From: Heliomarina sp018223035
GTDB taxonomy: Bacteria > Pseudomonadota > Alphaproteobacteria > Rhodobacterales > Rhodobacteraceae
Direction of reading: 5' to 3'
Length of the DNA stretch: 64,000 bases
Assembly: GCA_018223035.1 (NCBI GenBank)
Contig: JAAEZD010000009.1
Location: forward strand, 1-64,000
Each line of letters opens with the position of its first letter. Within the stretch, counting starts at the first letter, position 1. A program made the translations under genes and the position numbers. Shown one piece after another: positions 8,906 through 17,971 of the stretch. The notes under the pieces were generated by a model. It was not told the DNA's origin and searched no databases. It worked only from the letters and a program-made list of their open reading frames with translations.

Positions 8906-10361
8906 TACACTCAACAATACCCTCTGGTTTGACCCTGCGACCTGCCTGATTGGCGGAGAGTGGAAAGCGCCTGCTTCCGGGAAACTGCTGGATCTGGTGA
9001 ACCCCTCGGACGGCAGCGTGATCTGCCAGATCGCGGGCGGAGACGCGGCGGATATCGACGCGGCGGTCGAGGCGGCCCATGCGGCCCGCGCCGGGGCGTG
9101 GGGCAAGATGACCGCGCTGGAACGCGGCCGCATCCTGACCCGGATTGGCCAGCTTGTGCTGGAAAAGGTCGATGAACTCGCCGCGCTCGAAGCGATGGAT
9201 GTGGGCAAGCCGCTGGGGCAGGCGCGTGCTGACGCGGTGGCGCTTGCGCGTTACATGGAATTCTACGGCGGTGCTGCGGACAAAGTGCATGGTGAAACCA
9301 TTCCCTATATGGATGGCTATACCGTTTATACCCTGCGCGAGCCGCATGGCGTGACCGGTCACATCGTACCTTGGAATTATCCGATGCAGATCATCGGTCG
9401 CTCGGTCGGTGCAGCTCTGACGATGGGCAATGCCTGCGTGCTGAAGCCGGCCGAAGAGGCCTGCCTGACCGCACTGGCCTTTGCCCATATCGCACAGGAA
9501 GCCGGGTTGCCGGACGGCGCGCTGAACGTAGTGCCCGGTCTTGGTGCCGAGGCCGGGGCCGCGCTGTCGGGCCATCCGAAGATCCAGCATGTCAGCTTTA
9601 CCGGTTCGGTTGCGACCGGCGCGCTGGTGCAGGCAGCGGCGGCGAAGAACGTAATTCCGGTGACGCTGGAACTGGGCGGAAAATCCCCGCAGATCGTTTT
9701 CGACGATGCCGATATCGATGCAGCGCTGCCCTTTCTCGTCAACGCGGGCGTGCAGAACGCAGGCCAGACCTGTTCCGCCTCTTCCCGGATTCTCGTGCAG
9801 CGTGGTGTCTATGACGAGGTGCGCAAGCGCATGGGCGAGGCTTATGGGGAGCTGAGCGTTGGCCCGGCAGGCGAGAACCTGCGCCTTGGTCCGCTGATCT
9901 CGGCACGGCAAAAGGAAATCGTCAGCGGTTTCATTGCCAAAGGCAGCGATCTGCCGGTCGCCGGTGAAGGGGTGATCGTTGATCACGCGCCCGAGGCCGG
10001 TGCCTATGTAAAACCCACGCTTTTCGCCGATGTGCCCGCAGATCACCCGCTGGCCCAGAATGAGATTTTCGGCCCGGTTCAGGTGATGATCCCCTTTGAT
10101 AGCGAGGAAGAGGCGCTGGCCATCGCGAACGGCACCGACTACGGGCTGGTCGCCAGTGTCTGGACCCGCAATGGCGCCCGGCAGATGCGGCTCGCCAAGG
10201 CGCTGCACACCGGGCAGGTGTTCATCAACAACTACGGTGCCGGTGGCGGCGTCGAACTGCCCTTTGGCGGCGTCGGCAAATCCGGTCACGGCCGCGAAAA
10301 GGGCTTTGAGGCACTGTACGGGTTCTCCCAGCTCAAGACGGTCGCCGCCTTTCATGGGTAA
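8898..10361 (+). CDS. NAD(P)-dependent aldehyde dehydrogenase
   Basis: This 487-residue enzyme oxidises an aldehyde to its acid with NAD(P). It has the cofactor-binding PWNYPMQI segment (158-165) and FTGSVATG (234-241). The general base Glu258 sits in LELGGKSP and the nucleophile Cys292 in NAGQTCSASSR. It is most like the betaine-aldehyde/gamma-aminobutyraldehyde type, but substrate cannot be fixed from sequence. Its start lies inside the last codons of the ABC ATPase gene, so it belongs to the transporter operon. This suggests that the imported ligand, or an amine released from it, is metabolised through an aldehyde. Confidence 0.95.
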   Translation: MPDTLNNTLWFDPATCLIGGEWKAPASGKLLDLVNPSDGSVICQIAGGDAADIDAAVEAAHAARAGAWGKMTALERGRILTRIGQLVLEKVDELAALEAMDVGKPLGQARADAVALARYMEFYGGAADKVHGETIPYMDGYTVYTLREPHGVTGHIVPWNYPMQIIGRSVGAALTMGNACVLKPAEEACLTALAFAHIAQEAGLPDGALNVVPGLGAEAGAALSGHPKIQHVSFTGSVATGALVQAAAAKNVIPVTLELGGKSPQIVFDDADIDAALPFLVNAGVQNAGQTCSASSRILVQRGVYDEVRKRMGEAYGELSVGPAGENLRLGPLISARQKEIVSGFIAKGSDLPVAGEGVIVDHAPEAGAYVKPTLFADVPADHPLAQNEIFGPVQVMIPFDSEEEALAIANGTDYGLVASVWTRNGARQMRLAKALHTGQVFINNYGAGGGVELPFGGVGKSGHGREKGFEALYGFSQLKTVAAFHG

Positions 10362-10367
10362 ACGACA

Positions 10368-11267
10368 ATGAGTGCCCGTCCCGGCGACAGAGTCGCGCTT
10401 GCCATCGTGATTTCCTTGGTGGCGATCGTGCTTTTCGACGGGATGGGGCTTATCATCAAACGCCTTTCGGCGGATTACACGGCACCAGAGCTTTCTGCCT
10501 ATCGTAATACGTTCGGTCTGTTGCCATCTATTATTATCCTGCTCACGTCGCGCGCCTGGCATCGATCCGGGCGCAGTCTGCGAATGCGGCAGTGGAAGTT
10601 GGCCTGTGCCCGAGGGTTGATCGTGACGCTCGCACAGCTGATGTTCTACTACAGCCTTGCGAGTCTGCCATTTGCGACGGCCAATACCATCACCTATTCC
10701 AATGCCCTTTTCATGACGGCCCTGGCGGTGCCCCTGCTTGGCGAGAAAGTCGGGATGATGCGCTGGGGCGCTGTCGTGCTGGGGTTCATCGGAGTCGTGC
10801 TTGTCGTCGGGCCGACCTCGGACGGTTTCTCCTGGGCGGCTATCGCGGCGCTTGCCGCCGCCTTTTTCTATGCGCTTTCCGGGGTCAGCGCGCGGATGCT
10901 GGACGATGATGTGCCAAGCCCGCTGGCCAATATCTATTCCGCCTGCGTCGCAACTGTCGGATCCGTGATCTTTGCCTTTGCCATGGGTGGGTTTTCCCCG
11001 ATCTACAACCCTTCCGACATCTGGTGGATCGCCGCGATGGGCGGCATCGGCGGTATGGCGGTGCTTTGCCTCGTGGTCGCTTATCGCATGACCGAACAGA
11101 GCAATCTTGCCCCCTTTGCCTATTTCGGCATACCCACCGCATTTGCCTTTGGCTGGATCTTTTTCGGCGAAGCGCCGTTTGGCGATCTTTTCCCCGGGGC
11201 GCTACTGATCATCCTTGGCGGGTTGATTATCATCTGGCGCGAAAGACGTCTTTCCGCTGCTGGTTAA
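10368..11267 (+). CDS. DMT-superfamily (EamA) membrane transporter
   Basis: This is an inner-membrane carrier of 299 residues with ten predicted spans arranged as two EamA repeats. The first ends with LPFATANTITYSNALFMTAL and PLLGEKVGMMRWGAVVLGF; the second ends with NLAPFAYFGIPTAFAFGW and FGEAPFGDLFPGALLIILG. Such proteins usually export metabolites or amino acids. It starts six bases after the aldehyde dehydrogenase stop and is probably the last gene of the peptide transporter operon, where it may export a by-product. Confidence 0.92.
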   Translation: MSARPGDRVALAIVISLVAIVLFDGMGLIIKRLSADYTAPELSAYRNTFGLLPSIIILLTSRAWHRSGRSLRMRQWKLACARGLIVTLAQLMFYYSLASLPFATANTITYSNALFMTALAVPLLGEKVGMMRWGAVVLGFIGVVLVVGPTSDGFSWAAIAALAAAFFYALSGVSARMLDDDVPSPLANIYSACVATVGSVIFAFAMGGFSPIYNPSDIWWIAAMGGIGGMAVLCLVVAYRMTEQSNLAPFAYFGIPTAFAFGWIFFGEAPFGDLFPGALLIILGGLIIIWRERRLSAAG

Positions 11268-11355
11268 CCGTATTCGGTTGGCGTTAGGCAAAAGTTAATC
11301 AAACTGTCCCATTGATGAGAGAAGGCCGCCAACCTTCATCTGATATGGATTTCCG

Positions 11356-12675
11356 ATGACCCCAAAGTCGCAGCTTGCCCGCAATCTGAGGATCATCACC
11401 TGTACAATCCTGGCGATTGGCGTAGCGACAGTCGTGTTGCTCGTTTTTGTGTTTGTTATCAACAGTCGAGAGCAGGAAAAACTGATTGAGACGCAGCTTG
11501 ACGCGCATACCACTCTGATCGAATTGCAGGCGGCCATCGGCTATGGCGGCATGATACATAAATTCAAGAACTGGGTACTGCGGCCGGACGAACCGTATTA
11601 CCGAGACCGCGCAATCGAAACCGGGCAGAGAGCTCTGGCACTACTTGATCATCTTGAGACGACTGCAAGTATTGAACGTCTTAGCCTCTCGCTGGATGCC
11701 GAGCGCAAAACCATCGAAGCGTACATGAAAAATATCGCCCTCGTTTCGGAACTACACGCACAGGGCATGCCACCCGGCGATATCGATTACAGGGTAAGGA
11801 TCAACGATGATGAGGCTCTCGCCCAGTTGGGAGTGTTGCAACAGAAGATGATCGAGAGCATGCGCGCACAGCAGCGTGAACTCGTTGCGCGGAAGAATAT
11901 CCTTCTGATGCAACCGACGCTGATCATCGCCATCCTGCTCACCATGCTCTTGCTTCTTGTGCGCCAGCGCGCCCATATAAGGAGCGATTTCGATGCGCTG
12001 CGCGTCTCTGAGATGGAGCAGTTTACCCAGATCGCGGCCCATGACTTGCGCACCCCCTTGCGCCACATCGCGTCGTTGGCAGAGTTCGCAGCCGAAGAGC
12101 TAGAAAGCGACGATGCGCCGGGCCGTGCCGCCGCGAGAGAACATATCGACGGCATTTTCGAACGGACAAGAAAGCTCGAGGCGCTGATCCGGGCCGTGTT
12201 TCGCTATATCATGATCGATGGCGCATCTCAGGAGATCGAAACCGTAAACCTGCGAGAACTGGTAATCGATCTTGGCGCCTTGCACATTCCCGAAGGCGGA
12301 ACCCTTCGGCTTGAGGGGGAGTTCCCCGTTGTTCGCGCCCAGCGGGTCGAGCTTGAGATCATCCTGCGCAACCTTATGTCGAATGCCGTAAAACACCATC
12401 CAACCGGCACGCCGACGATAACCTTGCGCTATTCCAGAAAAGGGCGCCTGCACCAGTTCGAGGTTGAAGATGATGGTCCGGGCATTCCCGAGGAACATGC
12501 CGAGAAGGTCTTCGGTATGTTCTGGACGCCGAACCTCGACAAGGAAACCGGCGATGTTTCCGGCGTCGGGCTTGCACTGGTGCGCCGGATCGTCAACCGC
12601 TGGGGGACAGAGCTTTCAATGAGCAACGCAAACCCGACCGGCGCGATTTTCAGATTCTCGATGCCCGTTATCTGA
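11356..12675 (+). CDS. Sensor histidine kinase with a helical extracytoplasmic sensor domain
   Basis: Two membrane spans (about residues 11-35 and 188-203) bracket a ~150-residue, mostly helical periplasmic domain. The HisKA domain follows, with His229 in AAHDLRTPLRHIASL. The ATPase domain shows N-box NLMSNAVKHHP, G1 VEDDGPGIPEEH, F-box FGMFW and a G2-like GVGLALVRRIV. The core resembles bacteriophytochrome-type kinases although no chromophore domain is present. No response regulator neighbours it. The gene is convergent with pncB, only 28 bases away, and follows the DMT exporter after an 88-base gap, so it is probably transcribed alone. Confidence 0.9.
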   Translation: MTPKSQLARNLRIITCTILAIGVATVVLLVFVFVINSREQEKLIETQLDAHTTLIELQAAIGYGGMIHKFKNWVLRPDEPYYRDRAIETGQRALALLDHLETTASIERLSLSLDAERKTIEAYMKNIALVSELHAQGMPPGDIDYRVRINDDEALAQLGVLQQKMIESMRAQQRELVARKNILLMQPTLIIAILLTMLLLLVRQRAHIRSDFDALRVSEMEQFTQIAAHDLRTPLRHIASLAEFAAEELESDDAPGRAAAREHIDGIFERTRKLEALIRAVFRYIMIDGASQEIETVNLRELVIDLGALHIPEGGTLRLEGEFPVVRAQRVELEIILRNLMSNAVKHHPTGTPTITLRYSRKGRLHQFEVEDDGPGIPEEHAEKVFGMFWTPNLDKETGDVSGVGLALVRRIVNRWGTELSMSNANPTGAIFRFSMPVI

Positions 12676-12703
12676 GCTCTGACCCAACCCCGGTTCTGCC
12701 CGG

Positions 12704-13996
12704 TCAGACGATCACCTCTATCGCTTCCTGCTGACCAACGCCGAACACACGCTTGTAGCGCTCGATCTCGTCTTTCGGACCCATCGCCTTTTCGGGATTG
12801 TCCGAGAGCTTGACCGTCGGGCGACCGTTTGCGGAAACGGCTTTGCAGACCAGTGAAAAGGGTGACAACGCATCGTCCTTTACCAGACCGCGAAAGTCGT
12901 TGGTCAGCAACGTGCCCCAGCCAAAGGATGCCTTGACGCGACCTGAGAATTTATTTTGCAGATCAATGATCTTTTCGACATCCAGACCGTCGGAGAAGAT
13001 CACGCGTTTTTCGCGTGGATCTTCGCCACGGGCGCGCCACCAGTCGATCGCGATTTCCGCGGCTTTCTCGGGGTCGCCGCTGTCGACGCGGATGCCTGTC
13101 CAGCCAGCAAGCCAGTCGGGCGCGTTATCCAGAAACCCTTTCGTGCCATAGGTGTCGGGCAGGATGATGCGCAGGTTACCTTCGTGCTCTTCGTGCCAAT
13201 CCATCAAAACGTCATAGGGCGCGTTGCGGAGTTCATCATCGGTGTCGGCCAGCGCGCTGTAAACCATCGGAAGTTCATGTGCGTTCGTGCCGATCGCCTC
13301 GACCTCGCGGCGCATGGCGATCAGGCAGTTCGAGGTGCCGGTGAACTTGGGGCCGAGCCCTTCCATCATCGCCTGAACGCACCAGTCCTGCCAGAGGAAG
13401 GAATGTCGTCGGCGCGTGCCGAAATCGGCGATCCCGAGATTTTCAAGAGGTCGAAGCTGTTCGATTTTTTCCCAAAGGCGGGTCATCGCCCTCGCGTACA
13501 GCACCTGAAGCTCGAAGCGGCCCATGTCATTCAGCACGGCGCGACCGCGCAGCTCCATCAGCACGGCAAGAGCGGGGATTTCCCAGAGCATCACCTCGGG
13601 CCAGGCGCCTTCGAAGGTCAACTCATACTGGTCGCCTTTGCGTTCCAGGTGATAGGGCGGCAGGCGCAGGTTTTCGAACCACTCCATGAAATCGGACCGG
13701 AACATCTGCCGTTTGCCGTAAAAGGTATTTCCCCGCAACCATGTGCTTTCGCCGCGGCTGAGTGACAGCGAGCGGATGTGATCGAGTTGTTCGCGCAACT
13801 CGCCCTCGTCAATGAGGCGTGCCAGCGGGATATGTGTCGACCGGTTGATCAGCGAGAAAGTGACCCGTGTGTCGCGCTTGTTGCGGAAAACAGACTGACA
13901 CATCAGCAACTTGTAAAAGTCCGTATCGATCAGCGAGCGGACGATCGGATCGATCTTCCACTTGTGATTATAGACGCGGGTTGCGATATCGACCAT
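12704..13996 (-). CDS. pncB: Nicotinate phosphoribosyltransferase
   Basis: PncB makes nicotinate mononucleotide from nicotinate and PRPP (Preiss-Handler route to NAD). The protein (430 residues) begins MVDIATRVYNHKWKIDPIVRSLIDTDFYKLLMCQSVF, with the family's conserved LIDTDFYKLLM. Later come ADFGTRRRHSF near residues 185-195 (a conserved substrate-binding loop), FTGTSNCLIA, and the phosphate-binding VDSGDP and SDGLDVEKI segments. Together with pncA, 2.4 kb upstream on the same strand, it completes nicotinamide-to-NaMN salvage. The ribosome site GGAG overlaps the 3' arm of a hairpin (see 14005-14026). Confidence 0.97.
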   Translation of the reverse strand: MVDIATRVYNHKWKIDPIVRSLIDTDFYKLLMCQSVFRNKRDTRVTFSLINRSTHIPLARLIDEGELREQLDHIRSLSLSRGESTWLRGNTFYGKRQMFRSDFMEWFENLRLPPYHLERKGDQYELTFEGAWPEVMLWEIPALAVLMELRGRAVLNDMGRFELQVLYARAMTRLWEKIEQLRPLENLGIADFGTRRRHSFLWQDWCVQAMMEGLGPKFTGTSNCLIAMRREVEAIGTNAHELPMVYSALADTDDELRNAPYDVLMDWHEEHEGNLRIILPDTYGTKGFLDNAPDWLAGWTGIRVDSGDPEKAAEIAIDWWRARGEDPREKRVIFSDGLDVEKIIDLQNKFSGRVKASFGWGTLLTNDFRGLVKDDALSPFSLVCKAVSANGRPTVKLSDNPEKAMGPKDEIERYKRVFGVGQQEAIEVIV

Positions 13997-14004
13997 CTTG
14001 CGCT

Positions 14005-14026
14005 CCGGCGGTTACAGGCCCGCCGG
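14005..14026 (-). promoter_or_regulatory. pncB: Hairpin overlapping the pncB ribosome-binding site
   Basis: On the minus strand CCGGCGG (14026-14020) and CCGCCGG (14011-14005) form a perfect 7-bp stem with an 8-base loop. The end of the 3' arm supplies the first two bases of the GGAG Shine-Dalgarno (14006-14003), which lies six bases before the pncB ATG. Folding would partly hide the ribosome site. A regulatory role is inference. Confidence 0.4.
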
Positions 14027-14051
14027 TTAAACCAACCGCATCGGCTTTTGT

Positions 14052-16295
14052 CTAGGGCGGTGCGGGATCGGTGCCAGAAGGGGGCACGGTAGGGTTCGTC
14101 AGTTCCAGCATGGCCTTGATCAGATCGTTTCTCCGCACGGGCTTAGTCAGAAAGCCCGTCATCCCCGCACGCAGGCAGGCGGCCTGATCCGTTGCAAAGG
14201 CATTCGCGGTCAGGGCGACGATGACGGGTTGAGCCCCTTGCTCCCGGCGGATGACCTCGGTTGCCTCCAGCCCGCTCATCTCTGGCATGGACATGTCCAT
14301 GAGGATCAGATCGGGGCGTTCCGTCCGGCATTTTTCGACCGCTTCGCGACCGTTTTCTGCGAAAAACAGTTTTACCGGCAGATCCCGCAGGTATTTCTGG
14401 ATCAGGACGCGGTTGATCCGGTTGTCCTCTGCGACGAGGATTTTCTTTCCCACCAATTCCTCGGTGCGAAGCTGTTTTCTTGGATCGTGCCCTTTGGGGA
14501 CGTCGGTTTTTTTGCAGGGAGGGAAGGGGAGCGAGACCGAAAATTCCGATCCCTTACCCAGCCTGGACGTAACTTCCAGCGTGCCCCCCATTGCACGTGC
14601 GAGCAGCCTTGAGATCGTCAGCCCAAGGCCTGTACCGCCAAACCGGCGCGCGGTCGAATCCTCGGCCTGCGAGAAACGTTCGAATATGGTTTCGAGATGT
14701 TTTGGCGCTATCCCGATACCGGAATCCTTTACGCGCACCGTAAAACCTTGGTCTGCGCGTGCAACCGTCACCGTGACACCGCCGCTCTCGGTGAATTTGA
14801 GCGCATTCCCGATGAGGTTGACCAGGATCTGCCTGAGCCGGCTGTCGTCGCCAAAAACGAACCGGGGGATGTCCGGCGCGATGTCGAGAACAAGGTCGAT
14901 GCCTTTATCGTGCGCGAGCCTGCGAAAGGGCAGGACAGTATCGTTCAGACAGGCGTGGAGATCGAAGTCGACGGGGTTGAGGATCATGCGCTCGGCATCG
15001 AGCTTGGAGATGTCGAGGATATCGTTCAGGAGCGAAAGCAATGACTGGGCCGAACTGCGAATGGCCTCGGCATAGACCCGTTGTTCTTCACTCAGATCGG
15101 ACTCGCAGATCAGGTCCGCCATGCCGATCACCCCATTCATCGGCGTTCGGATTTCATGGCTCATATTCGCGAGAAATTCGGTCTTGGCGCGCGCCGCGTC
15201 CTCGGCCCGGTCCCGGGCGCTTTCAAGTTGCTTCGCGATTTCGCGCGCCGAGGTTATGTCGCGCTCGATGGCGAGAGTCATCGAAAGATTGCCGTTCTCA
15301 TCCAGAACCGGCACCTGGTTGGTTTCAAGCCAGATTTCGCGCCCGTCGCGCGTGATATTCTGGATTTCACCCCGAAATGGCAGGCTGTGGCGGTTTGCGT
15401 GCTGGATGGCGGCAACGGTTTCAGCCGAGGTGCCGGGACCATTCATCAGGTCACCCGCCCGTCGCCCAATGGCCTCCGCACGCGAATAGCCGGTGATTTT
15501 GGAAAAGGCATCGTTGGTCCAGATGATGCGTTGATCGGCATCAAGGATGAACACGCTGTCATTGGCATTCCGGGCAACAAGGGTAAGCTGTTCGGCTTCC
15601 TTTCGGCTTTGTTCAAGCTCGGCGTTTACCGCGACAAGTTCTTCCTGATGGTCGAGCAGAGCCAGGTGCTTTTGGCGGTTCCGGTAAAAGGTGGCGTTGG
15701 CAAAGCGCAGGATGCTGTAGACGATGAACCCCATGATCATGACCCCGGCGCAATCGAGCAGCAGGGCGGTGTCACCCCATGATCTGCCGGCAAAAAGCGC
15801 AGCGACAAAGGCAGCAGTGGTTATGCCGAATATCACCAGCCGGGCGACGGCAGCCGGTTTGTGATACGGCAGCGTAAGCCCGGCATTGATCGTCGCGCCG
15901 GCAAGAAAACTGAAGGCAAAGAGCGGCGCGCCGTTTTTCGTCGATAAAAGCAGCAGGATCATGCAGATCGAGACGCCGATTGTCTGGATCGCGGCAGTCA
16001 CGGGGATCCAAGGCGTCAGGTGATCCACCTCCCTGTTGTCCCGAAGCTCGCGCCAGATGTGACGCAGCAAGATAAAATCGAGGTATTCGCAGGTCAGCGC
16101 GATAGCGATGGCTATGAGCCCGGTGGCGGGGCTTGCCGTTGCTGTGACAACAAGCCCGGCGGAAAGCGTAAGAATCTGGCGTTTCGCGAAATGGATCACC
16201 CGGCCCCGCGCATAGCGCGCCAGCAGGCTTCGCGGTTCGAAATATGCCTTTACGCCTGTCGGGCGATGGTCGGCCGGCCCCGTTCCATCCTGCAT
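14052..16295 (-). CDS. Hybrid sensor histidine kinase (membrane-PAS-HisKA-HATPase-REC)
   Basis: This is a 747-residue hybrid kinase. Five to six hydrophobic spans occupy residues ~40-200, a short coiled coil ~205-240, and a PAS domain ~240-350 (DSVFILDADQRIIWTNDAF with a PAC-type IERDITS end). HisKA has His380 in MSHEIRTPMNGVIGM. The ATPase has N-box NLIGNALKFTE, G1 VKDSGIGIA, F-box ERFSQ and G2 GGTGLGLTIS. The C-terminal receiver (616-735) has acidic residues in AEDN, the phospho-acceptor Asp667 in LILMDMSMPEMSG and Lys718 in LTKPV. Such kinases normally pass phosphate to an HPt protein, and none is in the window. It sits between pncA and pncB on the same strand. Confidence 0.95.
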   Translation of the reverse strand: MQDGTGPADHRPTGVKAYFEPRSLLARYARGRVIHFAKRQILTLSAGLVVTATASPATGLIAIAIALTCEYLDFILLRHIWRELRDNREVDHLTPWIPVTAAIQTIGVSICMILLLLSTKNGAPLFAFSFLAGATINAGLTLPYHKPAAVARLVIFGITTAAFVAALFAGRSWGDTALLLDCAGVMIMGFIVYSILRFANATFYRNRQKHLALLDHQEELVAVNAELEQSRKEAEQLTLVARNANDSVFILDADQRIIWTNDAFSKITGYSRAEAIGRRAGDLMNGPGTSAETVAAIQHANRHSLPFRGEIQNITRDGREIWLETNQVPVLDENGNLSMTLAIERDITSAREIAKQLESARDRAEDAARAKTEFLANMSHEIRTPMNGVIGMADLICESDLSEEQRVYAEAIRSSAQSLLSLLNDILDISKLDAERMILNPVDFDLHACLNDTVLPFRRLAHDKGIDLVLDIAPDIPRFVFGDDSRLRQILVNLIGNALKFTESGGVTVTVARADQGFTVRVKDSGIGIAPKHLETIFERFSQAEDSTARRFGGTGLGLTISRLLARAMGGTLEVTSRLGKGSEFSVSLPFPPCKKTDVPKGHDPRKQLRTEELVGKKILVAEDNRINRVLIQKYLRDLPVKLFFAENGREAVEKCRTERPDLILMDMSMPEMSGLEATEVIRREQGAQPVIVALTANAFATDQAACLRAGMTGFLTKPVRRNDLIKAMLELTNPTVPPSGTDPAPP

Positions 16296-16306
16296 GACAG
16301 GACCCT

Positions 16307-16334
16307 TAGCAGTTGCAACGTTTGTCTACTGCTA
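16307..16334. promoter_or_regulatory. 7-bp inverted repeat upstream of the hybrid kinase
   Basis: TAGCAGT (16307-16313) and ACTGCTA (16328-16334) are perfect inverted repeats with centres 21 bp apart, in the 67-base gap between the pncA stop and the hybrid kinase start on the minus strand. It may be an operator or an intercistronic hairpin; no T-run follows. Confidence 0.35.
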
Positions 16335-16362
16335 GGCCGAGAGACTTAAGATTTGGCCAACT

Positions 16363-16962
16363 TCAGGCCAGGGCGATTGTCACGCCGGACTTTTGCATCG
16401 ACTCCAGCGCTTCCTGCATGGACCCTTCCAGATCGATGCCACGGCAGGCGGTCGTGTCCACGGTGACGTCAAAGCCCAGCCGGGTCGCATCCACCGCCGA
16501 ATAGTGAACGCAGAAATCTGTTGCCAGCCCGACCATCGTCAGCGCCGTCAGACCCCGGTCGCGCAGGTAACCGTTCAATCCGGTCGGTGTCTTCTGGTCG
16601 TTCTCGAAAAAGGCGGAATAGCTGTCGATGCCGGGGCGGAACCCTTTCCGGATGATCATGTCGCCCTTGATGCGCAGATCCTTGTGGAAAGCGGCGCCTT
16701 CGCTGCCCTGAATGCAGTGCTCCGGCCAGAGAACCTGTGGCCCATAGGGCATGTCGATCATGTCATAGGGCAGGCGATCCTTGTGCGAGGTCGCGAAGGA
16801 AGAATGCCCGGCCGGATGCCAGTCCTGTGTCAGGATCACCGCGTCGAAATCGTCCATCATGCCATTGATCGGCGCGACAACCTCGTCTCCGCCGGGAACG
16901 GCGAGCGCGCCGCCGGGGCAGAAATCGTTTTGGACATCGATGACGATCAGGGCTCTGGACAT
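16363..16962 (-). CDS. pncA: Nicotinamidase/pyrazinamidase
   Basis: PncA hydrolyses nicotinamide to nicotinate and ammonia, the first step of nicotinamide salvage. The 199-residue protein begins MSRALIVIDVQNDFCPGGALAVPGG, which holds the catalytic Asp (VIDVQNDF). A metal-binding DWHPAGHSSF follows near residue 47-56, and the nucleophilic Cys lies in GLATDFCVHYSAVDA near residue 151. Length and motifs are typical of the isochorismatase-fold family. GAGG precedes the ATG at a good distance. It is divergent from trhO with 100 bases between them and probably heads a minus-strand unit pncA-hybrid kinase-pncB. Confidence 0.97.
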   Translation of the reverse strand: MSRALIVIDVQNDFCPGGALAVPGGDEVVAPINGMMDDFDAVILTQDWHPAGHSSFATSHKDRLPYDMIDMPYGPQVLWPEHCIQGSEGAAFHKDLRIKGDMIIRKGFRPGIDSYSAFFENDQKTPTGLNGYLRDRGLTALTMVGLATDFCVHYSAVDATRLGFDVTVDTTACRGIDLEGSMQEALESMQKSGVTIALA

Positions 16963-17062
16963 GGCGACCTCATGGCTGTGACCATGAATGGGTACGCAGA
17001 GCCGCGCGCCGCGTCAATGCGGGGTCTTGCGCGGGGTGGCTGACAGGCCTAAATCAGCGCGC

Positions 17063-17971
17063 ATGTTCAGGATTGCTGCCTTATATCATTTCACCCGCTT
17101 CGAAGATCCGGCCGCGCTAAAGCCCGCTCTCGAGACGGTCTGCCGTGCGGGCGAGGTGCGCGGAACGCTCTTGCTGGCGCGCGAGGGGATTAACGGGACC
17201 ATCGCGGGTCCCTCGGGCGGGATCGAGGCTGTTTTGTACCATATCCGCGCGTTGCCTGGATGCGAGGGACTGGAGTGGAAGGAATCCACCAGCGACAAGC
17301 CGCCTTTTGCCAAGCTCAAGGTGCGGCTCAAGAAAGAGATCGTCACGATGGGTCAGCCCGATGTCGACCCAAAGGCTCGCGTCGGGCATTATGTCGACCC
17401 GGCGGAATGGAACGAGCTGATCCGCTCGCCCGATGTCGCGGTCATCGACACCCGCAACGATTACGAGGTGGCCATCGGCACGTTTAAGGGCGCCGTCGAT
17501 CCGGAAACCAAAAGCTTTGGTGAATTTCCCGCGTGGTGGGAAGAAAACCGTCACCGGTTTCACAACAAGCGCATCGCGATGTTCTGTACCGGCGGCATCC
17601 GATGCGAAAAATCGACGAACTTCCTGCTCGGGCAGGGCGTCGAGGACGTGTTCCACCTCAAGGGCGGCATCCTCAAGTATCTCGAGGAAGTCCCGCAGGA
17701 GGAAAGCGCGTGGCAGGGCGAGTGTTTCGTCTTTGACAACCGCGTCAGCGTCGGCCACGGGCTGAAAGAGGGGCCGCACCTGTTGTGTCACGGGTGCCGT
17801 CGTCCGCTCTTGCCCGAGGACCGGCAGCGTCAGGGGTATGAAGAGGGCGTGTCCTGTCATCAATGCGTGGATGAGACTTCAGCGGCGGACAAGGCCCGGT
17901 TTCGCGAGCGTCAGAAACAGATCGGGCTCGCCCGGGCACGCGGTGAGCGCCACATCCCGCTACAGGATTGA
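17063..17971 (+). CDS. trhO: tRNA uridine(34) hydroxylase TrhO (rhodanese domain, UPF0176)
   Basis: TrhO makes 5-hydroxyuridine at the wobble position of tRNAs. The protein (302 residues from the ATG at 17063) starts MFRIAALYHFTRFEDP. It has the N-terminal ferredoxin-like domain (GTLLLAREGINGTIAGP) and then a rhodanese domain with the catalytic Cys in the active loop MFCTGGIRCEKSTNFLL. A cysteine-containing C-terminal tail (LLCHGCRRPL, then VSCHQCVDE) looks like a zinc knuckle, as in this family. An in-frame start at 16988 exists but adds 25 residues unlike the family. The stop codon abuts the stop of the convergent MFS gene. Confidence 0.95.
   Translation: MFRIAALYHFTRFEDPAALKPALETVCRAGEVRGTLLLAREGINGTIAGPSGGIEAVLYHIRALPGCEGLEWKESTSDKPPFAKLKVRLKKEIVTMGQPDVDPKARVGHYVDPAEWNELIRSPDVAVIDTRNDYEVAIGTFKGAVDPETKSFGEFPAWWEENRHRFHNKRIAMFCTGGIRCEKSTNFLLGQGVEDVFHLKGGILKYLEEVPQEESAWQGECFVFDNRVSVGHGLKEGPHLLCHGCRRPLLPEDRQRQGYEEGVSCHQCVDETSAADKARFRERQKQIGLARARGERHIPLQD

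Noticed and set aside
8841..10562. 573-residue minus-strand frame over the aldehyde dehydrogenase
   Set aside because: Antisense shadow; the plus-strand frame has intact catalytic Glu258 and Cys292.
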